Virus record (IMG/VR): IMGVR_UViG_3300002053_000078
Location: 1-21,792 of that record
Strand: one strand, 5' to 3'
Length of the DNA stretch: 21,792 nucleotides
Origin: a virus
Below, in pieces: positions 1 through 6,928 of the stretch. The position numbers and the translations under genes are program-made. The notes beneath the pieces are model-generated. The model was not told where the DNA came from, searched no databases, and was given only the letters and a program-made list of their open reading frames with translations. Positions within the stretch are counted from its first letter, which is position 1; each line of letters starts with the position of its first letter.

Positions 1-1249
1 GCCCGACCGTCATGGCCCGCGCCGTGGCGTTCAGCCCAACACCCAGAGCAGACCAGGCCGCGCCGTTCCAGGATGCGATATAGTCAGCATTGGCGATGCC
101 GTCCCAGTTCGTAAAGTCGCCGCCGATGTAGATGTACCCGTCCGGTCCGCGACAGATGGTATAGACATCCCCGTTCCCGCCTGGCGCTGCCGGTGGCCCC
201 ATAACAGACCACGCACCGTCGACGCGGCCCATGATGTAGCGTGCCGTCGCCGTGTCCCGCACGTCCAGCATCTCGTGAAACTCTTGCTCTGCGATCCGCC
301 AGAACGGGTCAACGGCAGTCAGCCGGAGCACCAGTGTCTCCGTGAACCCTTTGACGGTCCCGCCTTCCAGCCCCGCATCATAGCGCACCGGAATCTCGAG
401 CCACTTCCCGCTACCGCTGTACCGGAGCCAGAACGGTTGCTCCTCGATCACGCGGTCGGGTTTCACCAGGTCCACCAGGTCTTGCCGGAGTGCGTGCAGG
501 TTGGACAGTGAAGTACCCGACAGCCAAATCACGAGCTGGATGGTAACGGGCGTGATGGTTGCCGAATCGTACTCGGCACCAGGCAGCAGCCCATACTGCC
601 GGTAGTTCAGTCTCACAGGCGGGAACCCGGTCTGCGACCACGTAGTGACGTTGATGTTCAGGTCATCAGACAGATCCCAAATGCGCCCGCCCGCCCTGCT
701 CCGTTCCGAGCGCGTGCTGGTCGAAGCGTAGCGCGTGCCGTTCCATTGGCAACCGTCCTGCTCGCCGTCGCAGTATGTCGTGCGGTAGGCCTTGTTCTCG
801 AGCTGGCAGGCGTCCACATCAAGGTTAGCTTCGTATGAGACGACCCCAAACTGTCTCGCCCCTGCCGTTGCCGTGCCTGTGTACTCGCAGAGGTACCAGC
901 CGTCCTCTAGGGCCGTGATGCTCTGCCAGGCATAGATATTTGTGTCGAACCTGCAGCGCGTGTGGGAACTGGTTGGCACGCCGCCGGCAGAACGCCGCAC
1001 CCTGGCACTGAGGTAGTATGAGGTGGAGCTGGCGGTGATCGTCTGGTGTATTGATGTATATATCCCAGTGCCGAGGTTGCTGGAGGCTGCGCCCCAACCG
1101 TAGCAGGCGGTATCTGTAATCTGTGTCCAGTCGTATCCGATACCATCTCCGCCGAAGTTCCATTCTGTGTCCGGGTCTGGTAAGGTAAACGACGGATCGC
1201 TGAACAGGTTCGTCGTCTCTTCCGGTGTTACAATCTCCCAATGTCCCAT
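1..1249 (-). CDS. Distal tail-like protein with N-terminal carbohydrate-binding-like module and propeller repeats (partial, runs off left edge)
   Basis: An open frame of 416 codons starts at ATG 1249 and reaches the window edge without a stop. Residues about 12-155 look like a carbohydrate-binding beta-sandwich (it opens NLFSDPSF, followed by an aromatic-rich region). A short linker with YCDGEQDGC and Ser/Thr follows. Residues about 190-320 resemble siphovirus distal tail (Dit-like) proteins, ending in LTAVDPFW, a typical ending of that domain. From about 345 there is a kelch/propeller-like repeat (YIYIGGDFTNWDG, then ASWNGAAWSALG). The gene sits just downstream of the tape measure, the usual place for the distal tail protein, and its ATG lies one base after the stop of the tape-measure tail fragment. 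The likely role is hub or baseplate assembly with sugar binding at the tail tip. The domain calls rest on motif memory only. Confidence 0.75.
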   Translation of the reverse strand, partial: MGHWEIVTPEETTNLFSDPSFTLPDPDTEWNFGGDGIGYDWTQITDTACYGWGAASSNLGTGIYTSIHQTITASSTSYYLSARVRRSAGGVPTSSHTRCRFDTNIYAWQSITALEDGWYLCEYTGTATAGARQFGVVSYEANLDVDACQLENKAYRTTYCDGEQDGCQWNGTRYASTSTRSERSRAGGRIWDLSDDLNINVTTWSQTGFPPVRLNYRQYGLLPGAEYDSATITPVTIQLVIWLSGTSLSNLHALRQDLVDLVKPDRVIEEQPFWLRYSGSGKWLEIPVRYDAGLEGGTVKGFTETLVLRLTAVDPFWRIAEQEFHEMLDVRDTATARYIMGRVDGAWSVMGPPAAPGGNGDVYTICRGPDGYIYIGGDFTNWDGIANADYIASWNGAAWSALGVGLNATARAMTVG

Positions 1250-1250
1250 A

Positions 1251-1420
1251 TCAGAACCGCCCCAATGCTCTCATCGCCGCGAAGTTGCCAATCACATTCT
1301 CACTCTGCGCCTGCGAATTGATGGTCAGGTTGTAGTGGTCGTGGTGGGTTGTGCCGCCCATTGCCGGTGCCGGGAACCCCTCGGGCGTGACGGTCACAGT
1401 TTCGCCCCGCGAGCAGGACC
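1251..1420 (-). pseudogene. Out-of-frame C-terminal remnant of the tape measure protein
   Basis: In the -1 frame relative to the end of the tape measure ORF, this stretch encodes RGETVTVTPEGFPAPAMGG, then a His-rich HHDHYNLTIN, then SENVIGNFAAMRALGRF, and stops at 1251. This composition (RGE-TVTVTP followed by a YNLTINS...ENVIGNFAAMRALG ending) is characteristic of the extreme C-terminus of siphovirus tape measure proteins. It directly follows the point where the ORF ends early in GPARGAKL. The next gene starts one base after this stop, so the ancestral tape measure gene probably ended here. An ATG at 1361 could give a separate 36-residue peptide, but no good Shine-Dalgarno sequence precedes it. 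Confidence 0.65.
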
Positions 1421-3304
1421 GCCGACCCTGAACTGGCCGCCGTGCTGGAAGCCGCCGATACCTGTGAACTCATGCCCCCCAATCGTGATGTACTCTGTCG
1501 TTACCGTCACCCAGGTCGCCGTCGGGATCGAGTTGATGGCAGAAGTCAAGTCCCAGCCGGCGGCTGCTGCATCGGACATCGTGCCGCTGAGAACGCCCAT
1601 GCTGCCCGTCCAGTCGCCCAGGGTGCTCTCGCCGTCAATGAACGATTGGGTCATGCCCAGCACCTTTTGGGTGAACAACAGCGTGCCCTCATCCACGATG
1701 CCCAGTTGTTCGGCCAATTGGGTCAGATAGACGGTCATTTCGTCGTAAGCTGTCCCGCTGGCATTGATGTCCTCAATCAGCCCTGCTTCCAGGGCTGCCA
1801 AAAGCTGCCGTTCCGCGATGTTGTAAATCAGCTCGTTTGTGTTTCGCTGGAACGCTTCTGTCTCAGCATCCAGCGCGGTCTGCATCTCGCGGAGTGTCAT
1901 GTCGCCCGCGGCGACGGCGGCCTGCAGCTCTGCGTGTGTAGCCGCAAACTCCTGGAAACTGGCACCAACCTCCCCCCGGATGGCCGTATGCAGCAGGTCA
2001 AGCGCGGCCTTGAACTGGCCCTCGGCTTCCGCCGCCGCCAATGCCGCCCGCTCCGCTTCCCATTCCTGGAGGGCCAGTTGCGATACGTCGTCAGCGGCAT
2101 GAAAAGCTGCGGTTGACACATTCAGGAGAGCCTTTTCGTGGAGGTCCCTGGCCTCTATAGACGCTTCCTGGGCCTCCAGCTCCGCTTGTTCTGCAAGGGC
2201 AAGCTCGAGCGTCGCCTTTCGCGCTTCCCATTCGGCTTGTGTCAGGATTCGCATCCTGACATCGGCCTCCCGGAGCTGCGGACCAACGTTGCCCATCGTG
2301 TCATTGACCTGTTCCCAGGTCTGGCCGTATTTGTAGTGAAGTTCTACCCCTTCGGCTACAGCCTCCGAGAATGCACCCGTCGCTATGCCAGCCTCGATCA
2401 TCTTGTCCACGTATCGGTCGTAGCTGCCAGCACCCATGAGGAGGGTCGGGTGCAATTTGCTCATGGCAGCTTCGACCTCGCGTGCCGGTGTGATCATGAC
2501 CATGAGAGTTTCGGCAATGTCAGCCAGCGGCCCGGAAGCCTTGGCCTTGATGGTGTCGCCCAGGTTGCCCATCGCAGTCTTCAGCCGGTCATACGGGTCT
2601 ACGGCACTGCGGGCACCCTTGCCCGCCTGCTCGATGAGGGTGTTCCCGGCCTCAAGCGTAGCGTTGAGGATGGCCATTGACTTCTCGGAGGCCGTCAGCT
2701 CGTCAACTGTCTTGCCCAGGCTCTTGGCGTAAGCCTCATTCGCCTCGCCCAGCTTGAGTGTGATGCCGAGGTTGTCCAGAATCATCGGGGAGGCGCGTTT
2801 GATGCCCAGGCCGATGGACTCGTACATATGTGATGTCGTGCCCAGGTGCGGGTTGAGGGCGCTGGCGGCCTTGGCAATCTCCATGAGCTGCGGCGATGCG
2901 TCCATCAGGGCCGGTGCCAGGTCGCCCGCTGCCCCCGCCACGAGCTGAGTCACACCAGCCATCAACTCCATGTTCGTGACGGTGCCGCCTGCGGCCACTT
3001 TCAGTTGTTCCAGCAGGTTCGGTGCGCCGCCCAGCGAATCCGTCAGACGTTCAAAGCTGCGGGCTGTTTGGGTGACAATGGCCCCCTGGCGGCCGAACTC
3101 CATCGCCTTGTTGAGGGCCACAAATGCGGCGACGACACCACCGACGATGATCCCGCCGGTCTTGAGGATGCTGCCTAGCTTGTCAAAGCCCTCGCCAGCC
3201 TCTTTGGTCTTCTTTTTGGTATCATCCAGCTCGTCGGATGTCTCTTTGAGGGCGTTCCCCTCTTTCTTGAGCCGGACGAGGATGTCCAGAACTGACCTAG
3301 CCAT
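1394..3304 (-). CDS. Tail tape measure protein, C-terminus apparently frameshifted
   Basis: A 636-residue protein that sets siphovirus tail length and is ejected during infection. The N-terminus (about 1-40) is charged and helical. A hydrophobic Gly/Val/Ala segment lies at about 48-66 (TGGIIVGGVVAAFVAL). Long Ala/Glu/Leu-rich helical stretches follow, strongest at about 355-440. The end is Gly-rich (GGFQHGGQFRVGG), typical of tape measures. It follows the G/T chaperone gene, overlaps it by 8 bases, and has GAGG 5-6 bases before its ATG, so synteny and start are solid. At about 1.5 angstroms per residue the tail would be near 95-100 nm. The usual C-terminal segment lies in another frame immediately downstream (1251-1420), so the gene is frameshifted, recoded or misassembled there. 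Confidence 0.85.
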   Translation of the reverse strand: MARSVLDILVRLKKEGNALKETSDELDDTKKKTKEAGEGFDKLGSILKTGGIIVGGVVAAFVALNKAMEFGRQGAIVTQTARSFERLTDSLGGAPNLLEQLKVAAGGTVTNMELMAGVTQLVAGAAGDLAPALMDASPQLMEIAKAASALNPHLGTTSHMYESIGLGIKRASPMILDNLGITLKLGEANEAYAKSLGKTVDELTASEKSMAILNATLEAGNTLIEQAGKGARSAVDPYDRLKTAMGNLGDTIKAKASGPLADIAETLMVMITPAREVEAAMSKLHPTLLMGAGSYDRYVDKMIEAGIATGAFSEAVAEGVELHYKYGQTWEQVNDTMGNVGPQLREADVRMRILTQAEWEARKATLELALAEQAELEAQEASIEARDLHEKALLNVSTAAFHAADDVSQLALQEWEAERAALAAAEAEGQFKAALDLLHTAIRGEVGASFQEFAATHAELQAAVAAGDMTLREMQTALDAETEAFQRNTNELIYNIAERQLLAALEAGLIEDINASGTAYDEMTVYLTQLAEQLGIVDEGTLLFTQKVLGMTQSFIDGESTLGDWTGSMGVLSGTMSDAAAAGWDLTSAINSIPTATWVTVTTEYITIGGHEFTGIGGFQHGGQFRVGGPARGAKL

Positions 3305-3982
3305 GACGCCTCACACCGCTGCGGCGGCGTTTCGCCTCTGCCTCGCGCCGCCGCTTCTCGCGCTTCTCTTTCGCTGTCATCTGCTCTGCCATCGCTTCAA
3401 ACGCATCCAACCATTCGTCAGGTAGCTGCTCCACGTCCCACGGGGCCACGACTGCGGCCCCCGACAGTTGGTTCACCATGCGGGCCAGGCACATCTGCGA
3501 TAACACCGGGTCGTCCGTGCCCTGGCCCAACGTCAGTCGGAAGGCGTCTCGTTCGCTTTTTTTTTGCGCCAATCGCGGTACTCTGCCATGACGCCCAGGC
3601 TGCGCTCCTGCACGAACTCCCACAGGCCAGGGTCGGTCTCTATGGCCTCAGACGCCAGCTCCTCGATTTCCTCAACCGGCCAGTGCGTCGCGGCGTCCTC
3701 GTGTTGGCTCCATATCTCGGACAGCCAGCCGTAGAGTACGCGGCCCAGAGCCTCGACCTCATCAGACCACGCCTGGACTTCATCCGGTTTCAGTTCTCCC
3801 TGTGCCGCCAGTTTGACCAGGGCCTGCCGCTTCTCCTGAAACTGGCCCAGCAGGGCAGTCAGCGCCTGCCGCTTTTCACGCGGAGGGTTGACCCATACCC
3901 AGATCGTGGCGTCGCCGTACTCCTCCGCGTAGTCGCGGAGGTGCAACGGTCGTACAATGGCCGGAATCGTGATCCGTGCCAT
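3297..3982 (-). CDS. Tail assembly chaperone G-T fusion, made by -1 frameshift
   Basis: Reading starts at ATG 3982 and shifts to the -1 frame on the nine-A run (plus-strand T tract 3557-3565). The product continues from DWRKKK into SERDAFRLTLGQ and ends at TAG 3297, about 228 residues. The T part has a compact segment (DPVLSQMCLARMVNQLSGA), a short acidic helix near WLDAFEAMAEQM, and a very basic Lys/Arg tail (KEKREKRRREAEAKRRR). The T reading frame has no well-placed start of its own. The pair lies between the major tail protein and the tape measure, exactly where lambda gpG/gpGT and their analogues lie. In that family the fusion recruits the tail tube protein onto the tape measure. I see the slippery run and the overlapping frames; frameshifting itself is inferred. 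Confidence 0.8.
3533..3982 (-). CDS. Tail assembly chaperone, unshifted form (gpG-like)
   Basis: A 149-residue protein read without frameshift, ending NETPSD just after the slippery run. It opens MARITIPAIVRPLHLRDYAE, then shows mostly helical sequence (PPREKRQALTALLGQFQEK; WSDEVEALGRVLYGWLSEIW), and an acidic segment (PVEEIEELASEAIE). Size, helical nature, low complexity and position between tail tube and tape measure genes fit the abundant G form of siphovirus tail chaperones. The ATG lies 4 bases after the stop of the major tail protein gene, suggesting translational coupling. The Shine-Dalgarno sequence is weak. Sequence similarity within this family is usually poor, so the call depends on synteny plus the frameshift site. 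Confidence 0.82.
   Translation of the reverse strand: MARITIPAIVRPLHLRDYAEEYGDATIWVWVNPPREKRQALTALLGQFQEKRQALVKLAAQGELKPDEVQAWSDEVEALGRVLYGWLSEIWSQHEDAATHWPVEEIEELASEAIETDPGLWEFVQERSLGVMAEYRDWRKKKANETPSD
3557..3565 (-). other. Slippery poly-A run for -1 ribosomal frameshifting
   Basis: The coding strand reads CGC AAA AAA AAA GCG in the zero frame, a nine-A run containing A-AAA-AAA, one of the most shift-prone heptamers known in bacteria. It sits 7 codons before the zero-frame stop, and the -1 frame continues open for 86 more codons. I did not identify a convincing downstream pseudoknot or an upstream Shine-Dalgarno stimulator. Confidence 0.8.
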
Positions 3983-3986
3983 TGGC

Positions 3987-4949
3987 CTACAGGATTGCAG
4001 CGATAGCGTTCAGGACGGTGATCGTCAGCCAGCCGGTGAACGTCGGGTTATACGTGCCGTCCCACAGCAGGTCTACCGTGATGTTGCCGTCGCGGTCCGT
4101 GAACAGCTCCGCGCCGTCTATCAACGTGCCGCAGAACTGGATGGTGGCAATGTGGGCGCCTGACGTGGCCTCGATCTCGATCTGCCGTTGGACCAGGACA
4201 GGCGTAAGCAGCTCATCCACGATGGCTTTACCCGAGGCGTTGAACTCGAGCACCGTCCGCAACTGGCCCGACCATTGGGTTTCGCCCCAGTCAAGCGGCT
4301 GTACGTCGCCCGCGAACGTCTTGGTGTGCCGCCCGGTGTCCAGGGTCAGCTCGAACGAGATGAGCGTGGCATCCACGTTCGTGTTCCCCATCGTGCCGTC
4401 CCAGGCATCGACGGAAAGCACGGTGTCAGCCATGCGGATGAGTTCTACCGTCCGTACATTCAGGGCGGCCATGCTGTCGTCGTCAATGTCCTTGCAGATG
4501 AACGGGAAATCGCCCGTCCACACCCCGCCCGCTTCGCCTGCGATGGTGAACCCGGTGAACAGCACCCCGCACGCCTCGTACTCCGCGTTCGTCGCGCCGT
4601 ATTCCAGCGTGTACAGGTTCGGCACGACCGCCGCGAGCAGCGGCGCGGTGTAGGTCCAGGTATACGGGTCGGCGGTCCCGACCGCCGTCTCCTCGTCGAA
4701 GATGTTGTCCAGGGGAATGATGATGTCCTCGTAGGACAGGTCAGCGGCGATGTTCCCCGAGCCCTTGAACTCGACCTCGGCTATCAACTCAGACGGGTTC
4801 AGCATCCCCATCTCTTCGGTATGATGGACTGTGTCGTCAATCTTCAACGAGCAGCCCGTCACGCCCATCATGCGCCGCGTCGCTGTCTCGCAGCTCCCCC
4901 AGGTCGTCTCTTCTCCGAACTGGCAGATGATCAAATCGGTGATTGGCAT
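3987..4949 (-). CDS. Major tail (tube) protein
   Basis: A 320-residue, beta-rich, acidic protein. It begins MPITDLIICQFGEETTWG, contains repeated strands of alternating hydrophobic and Thr residues, and has no signal peptide or membrane segment. The segments FTGFTIAGEAGGVWTGDFPF and EFNASGKAIVDELL fit two related beta-sandwich halves, as in siphovirus tube proteins that polymerise into hexameric rings around the tape measure. It is preceded by the strongest Shine-Dalgarno sequence of the tail region (AGGAGGG), as expected for a protein needed in many copies. Neighbours fix its role: terminator-like protein upstream, G/T chaperones directly downstream. The homology itself is recognised only loosely, so the name rests mainly on size, strong RBS and position. 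Confidence 0.75.
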   Translation of the reverse strand: MPITDLIICQFGEETTWGSCETATRRMMGVTGCSLKIDDTVHHTEEMGMLNPSELIAEVEFKGSGNIAADLSYEDIIIPLDNIFDEETAVGTADPYTWTYTAPLLAAVVPNLYTLEYGATNAEYEACGVLFTGFTIAGEAGGVWTGDFPFICKDIDDDSMAALNVRTVELIRMADTVLSVDAWDGTMGNTNVDATLISFELTLDTGRHTKTFAGDVQPLDWGETQWSGQLRTVLEFNASGKAIVDELLTPVLVQRQIEIEATSGAHIATIQFCGTLIDGAELFTDRDGNITVDLLWDGTYNPTFTGWLTITVLNAIAAIL

Positions 4950-4952
4950 TGT

Positions 4953-4959
4953 CCCTCCT
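4953..4959 (-). promoter_or_regulatory. Strong ribosome binding site of the major tail protein gene
   Basis: The coding strand reads TAGGAGGGACAATG. The Shine-Dalgarno AGGAGGG overlaps the TAG stop of the preceding gene and lies 3-4 bases before the ATG at 4949. It indicates strong independent initiation within a polycistronic mRNA. Confidence 0.75.
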
Positions 4960-5401
4960 AAACTATCTGCTCTTTCGTCGTTACCGTTATCTCAAAACCG
5001 TGATATTCCGTCCCAGCGTAGGCCAGCACAGTGACCCCGCCGTCCTCCAGCGTCGGCGGCGCGTACCGCGCGCCGCGCCCTGTGTGCTGCACAGCACCCC
5101 CAAACGTGATGTCGCTCAGATACTCCTCACAAACGGACTGGAGCAGCCCGTAAGCCTCGCTGTAGCCCGCGTCCGGCTTGATGTCCTGCGAGATGGGCTT
5201 GACGTAGAACCGGACATAGAACGTCCGGAACTGGAGCGAAAAGTCAGTCACCCGTTCCCACTCCCCCGGCCCCACGAACACCAGGACCGTCGGCAGGTCT
5301 GCGGTGTTGAGCTTGCCGGGGATTGTCGTCGGCGCAGACCGTATCCCGCTGATTCCCCCGTTGATTGTCTGGATTGCCGCAATGACCGTTGCGATGCTCA
5401 T
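4958..5401 (-). CDS. Putative tail terminator / tail completion protein
   Basis: A 147-residue protein with an N-terminal helix (MSIATVIAAIQTIN), a Pro-rich loop, then alternating beta strands (PTVLVFVGPGEWERV; FRTFYVRFYVKPI) and a C-terminal strand (EYHGFEITVTTKEQIV). This alpha/beta arrangement and length suit tail terminator proteins of the lambda gpU / HK97 gp10-neighbour type, which cap the tail tube and join it to the head. It sits between the gp6-like adaptor and the major tail protein, the standard slot for that function. The start overlaps the previous stop as ATGA. No motif is decisive, and a neck stopper is an alternative. Confidence 0.55.
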   Translation of the reverse strand: MSIATVIAAIQTINGGISGIRSAPTTIPGKLNTADLPTVLVFVGPGEWERVTDFSLQFRTFYVRFYVKPISQDIKPDAGYSEAYGLLQSVCEEYLSDITFGGAVQHTGRGARYAPPTLEDGGVTVLAYAGTEYHGFEITVTTKEQIV

Positions 5402-5982
5402 GCGATTCCCTGCCTGCGGTACGGGTCGAGCAGCACTTGCACGTCACGCGGGATGCCCTGCGGGACCGTGATCACCCCCGCCTCCGGTACGGCTGTCACA
5501 TCGAATACCTGCGCGTCCTTCTGGGCGTAGTAGTACATGGCCAGCCGCTTGCACGCCCGCACGACGTCACGGGGCGGCGTGAGGCTGTAGCCCCACGTCC
5601 CGGCAACTGACACCCAGTAGTCGGTATCGAACTCCCAGGAGTGCGTGGAATCGACCTTGAGCCGGATGCCGAACTTGGGCGTCAGGTTGCGCGGAACGAG
5701 CCAGTATTCGGTATTCGGTATCGGCGTTGCCCCGCTGTCGCCATTGGTCAGCGTCGTCACGTCCAGCAGGTCGCGGTCCACAATCAGCGTGAACCTGTCA
5801 TCGTCCAGGGCATCGCGCTCGTAGTAGCGCGTTTGGGTCTGCGGCTCGAAGTTCCGGTTGGTATAGGTGTCGATGGCTGCCGTGGCCTCGTCCAGATACG
5901 CCTGCAACAGCACATCGTCGTCCGTGGTGTCGGTGTCGATGCCCAGGTCATTCTTGAGTTCGGTCAGTCTTGCATAGCTCAT
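5398..5982 (-). CDS. Head-tail connector (adaptor), HK97 gp6-like
   Basis: A 194-residue protein. The start MSYARLTELKNDLGID, followed by DDDVLLQAYLDEATAAIDTY, is the characteristic N-terminal helical pair of gp6-like adaptors (DnaT/gp6 type 'head-tail connector'). A conserved-looking aromatic FEPQTQTRYY follows. The middle is beta (YWLVPRNLTPKFGIRLKVDS). The C-terminal helix PRDVVRACKRLAMYYYAQ and ending LLDPYRRQGIA also fit family members, in which a final Y-R element is common. These proteins form a ring under the portal. The start overlaps the previous stop as ATGA, and the stop overlaps the next start the same way. Confidence 0.8.
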   Translation of the reverse strand: MSYARLTELKNDLGIDTDTTDDDVLLQAYLDEATAAIDTYTNRNFEPQTQTRYYERDALDDDRFTLIVDRDLLDVTTLTNGDSGATPIPNTEYWLVPRNLTPKFGIRLKVDSTHSWEFDTDYWVSVAGTWGYSLTPPRDVVRACKRLAMYYYAQKDAQVFDVTAVPEAGVITVPQGIPRDVQVLLDPYRRQGIA

Positions 5983-6725
5983 GCGATAGCCCTCGTCACA
6001 TCACCGATGATATTGCAGGGGCCCTCCCCGAGCGTCGTCACATCGCCCCCGGCGTCTAGCATCTGGATGTCATAATGCAGGCCGATGGCCGGAACGAGAT
6101 CGTCTGTCGCCGCCTCCTGCATGACAACCGTGATGTCTCCGGCAACGGCATCGTCTACCGTGATGTCGCCGTTGCCCGCTACCCCGGCGGCCCCGTTCAG
6201 GTACAGCAGGCCCGCCGTCTCCTCGATCTGGATGATGCTCGCGGTGTCCAGATCGGCCAGATTGTCCTTCACGGTGAACCAGAGCTTTGTGCGCCCGCTG
6301 ATGTCACCCAGGCCGGTGATTGCGGCGCTCAGGCTGTCCCCGCGCCGGATGGTCACTACCCCGGCAGACACGGCAGATGCCACGGCCACGGCAGGAATAG
6401 AACTCAGCGGCGTCATGGCCCGGAACGCATAGCAGATCCCGCCGGTGTCGCCGTCCACCGTTGCCTCGATATAGATGGTGTACGTGCTGCCGTGCTCAAA
6501 GCCATTCGCGGCGGTACAGGCGATGCGCTCCGTGTAGAACCCCGTCGTATTGGCGTTGTCCAGGATCGCCATGTTCCCTGTGAGGATGGCGACGGCTGTC
6601 TCGTCCTCATAGATCCGGTACGTGGGCGCAGCGTCCGCATCGGTCAGCTCGCCAGTGTCCGGGTCGTGCGTGCAAACGCTGAATGTGAAATACTGCCCGA
6701 GCCACACTTCTGATTGACAGCCCAT
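5979..6725 (-). CDS. Phage structural beta-sandwich protein, baseplate-upper-protein-like halves
   Basis: A 248-residue acidic protein with two beta-rich halves. The N-terminal half (about 1-105) includes VWLGQYFTFSVCTHDPDTG, PTYRIYEDET and GFYTERI, like small phage proteins that hold an Ig-like fold. The C-terminal half (about 118-245) has VTIRRGDSLSAAITGLGD, KLWFTVK and HYDIQMLDAGGDVTTL. That pattern resembles the N-terminal domain of BppU-type baseplate or fibre-anchoring proteins. The Ala/Val-rich linker near 108-122 would separate them. It lies at the end of the accessory island, right before the connector gene, so it may be a head-fibre or neck component rather than a true baseplate protein. 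Start and stop overlap both neighbours. Function unproven. Confidence 0.6.
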   Translation of the reverse strand: MGCQSEVWLGQYFTFSVCTHDPDTGELTDADAAPTYRIYEDETAVAILTGNMAILDNANTTGFYTERIACTAANGFEHGSTYTIYIEATVDGDTGGICYAFRAMTPLSSIPAVAVASAVSAGVVTIRRGDSLSAAITGLGDISGRTKLWFTVKDNLADLDTASIIQIEETAGLLYLNGAAGVAGNGDITVDDAVAGDITVVMQEAATDDLVPAIGLHYDIQMLDAGGDVTTLGEGPCNIIGDVTRAIA

Positions 6726-6928
6726 CAGCCCTCCCGAAACTCCCCGCAGAACTCATCTGCGTCCATGACCGGCTGCACCCCGTAGTAGTATTCCCCGATC
6801 CGCATGCCGCCGGGCTTGTGTTTCCGGCAGAAGCCCGGCATCTCTTTCCCCTCCCGGTTCGGAATGAGAACAACGCTTGGGTGCCGGTTGTCCCACCACA
6901 TGCAGCATCGGCATCTATGCGTGATCAT
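6725..6928 (-). CDS. Small cysteine-rich protein, putative metal-binding
   Basis: A 67-residue protein. I chose the ATG at 6928 because it forms an ATGA overlap with the stop of the preceding transferase gene; a GTG at 6940 would add four residues. Cysteines fall at 6, 8, 9, 34 and 61, with His 4 and His 37: THRCRCCMWW, then FCRKH, then FCGEF. The arrangement could bind one zinc ion, but it is not a standard zinc ribbon. It contains Tyr-rich GEYYYGVQP in the C-terminal half. Similar small CxCC proteins occur in phage late operons without known function. Its retention between two structural or accessory genes suggests a conserved role. Confidence 0.65.
   Translation of the reverse strand: MITHRCRCCMWWDNRHPSVVLIPNREGKEMPGFCRKHKPGGMRIGEYYYGVQPVMDADEFCGEFREG

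Noticed and set aside
825-1241. 138-codon minus-strand ORF starting at a TTG
   Set aside because: Arg-rich translation without domain features; the overlapping frame from ATG 1249 encodes the coherent distal tail-like protein.
3297-3623. Stand-alone gene for the chaperone T domain with its own start
   Set aside because: The frame's upstream 30 codons are shadow of the G gene and no RBS precedes a usable start; the slippery run explains expression better.
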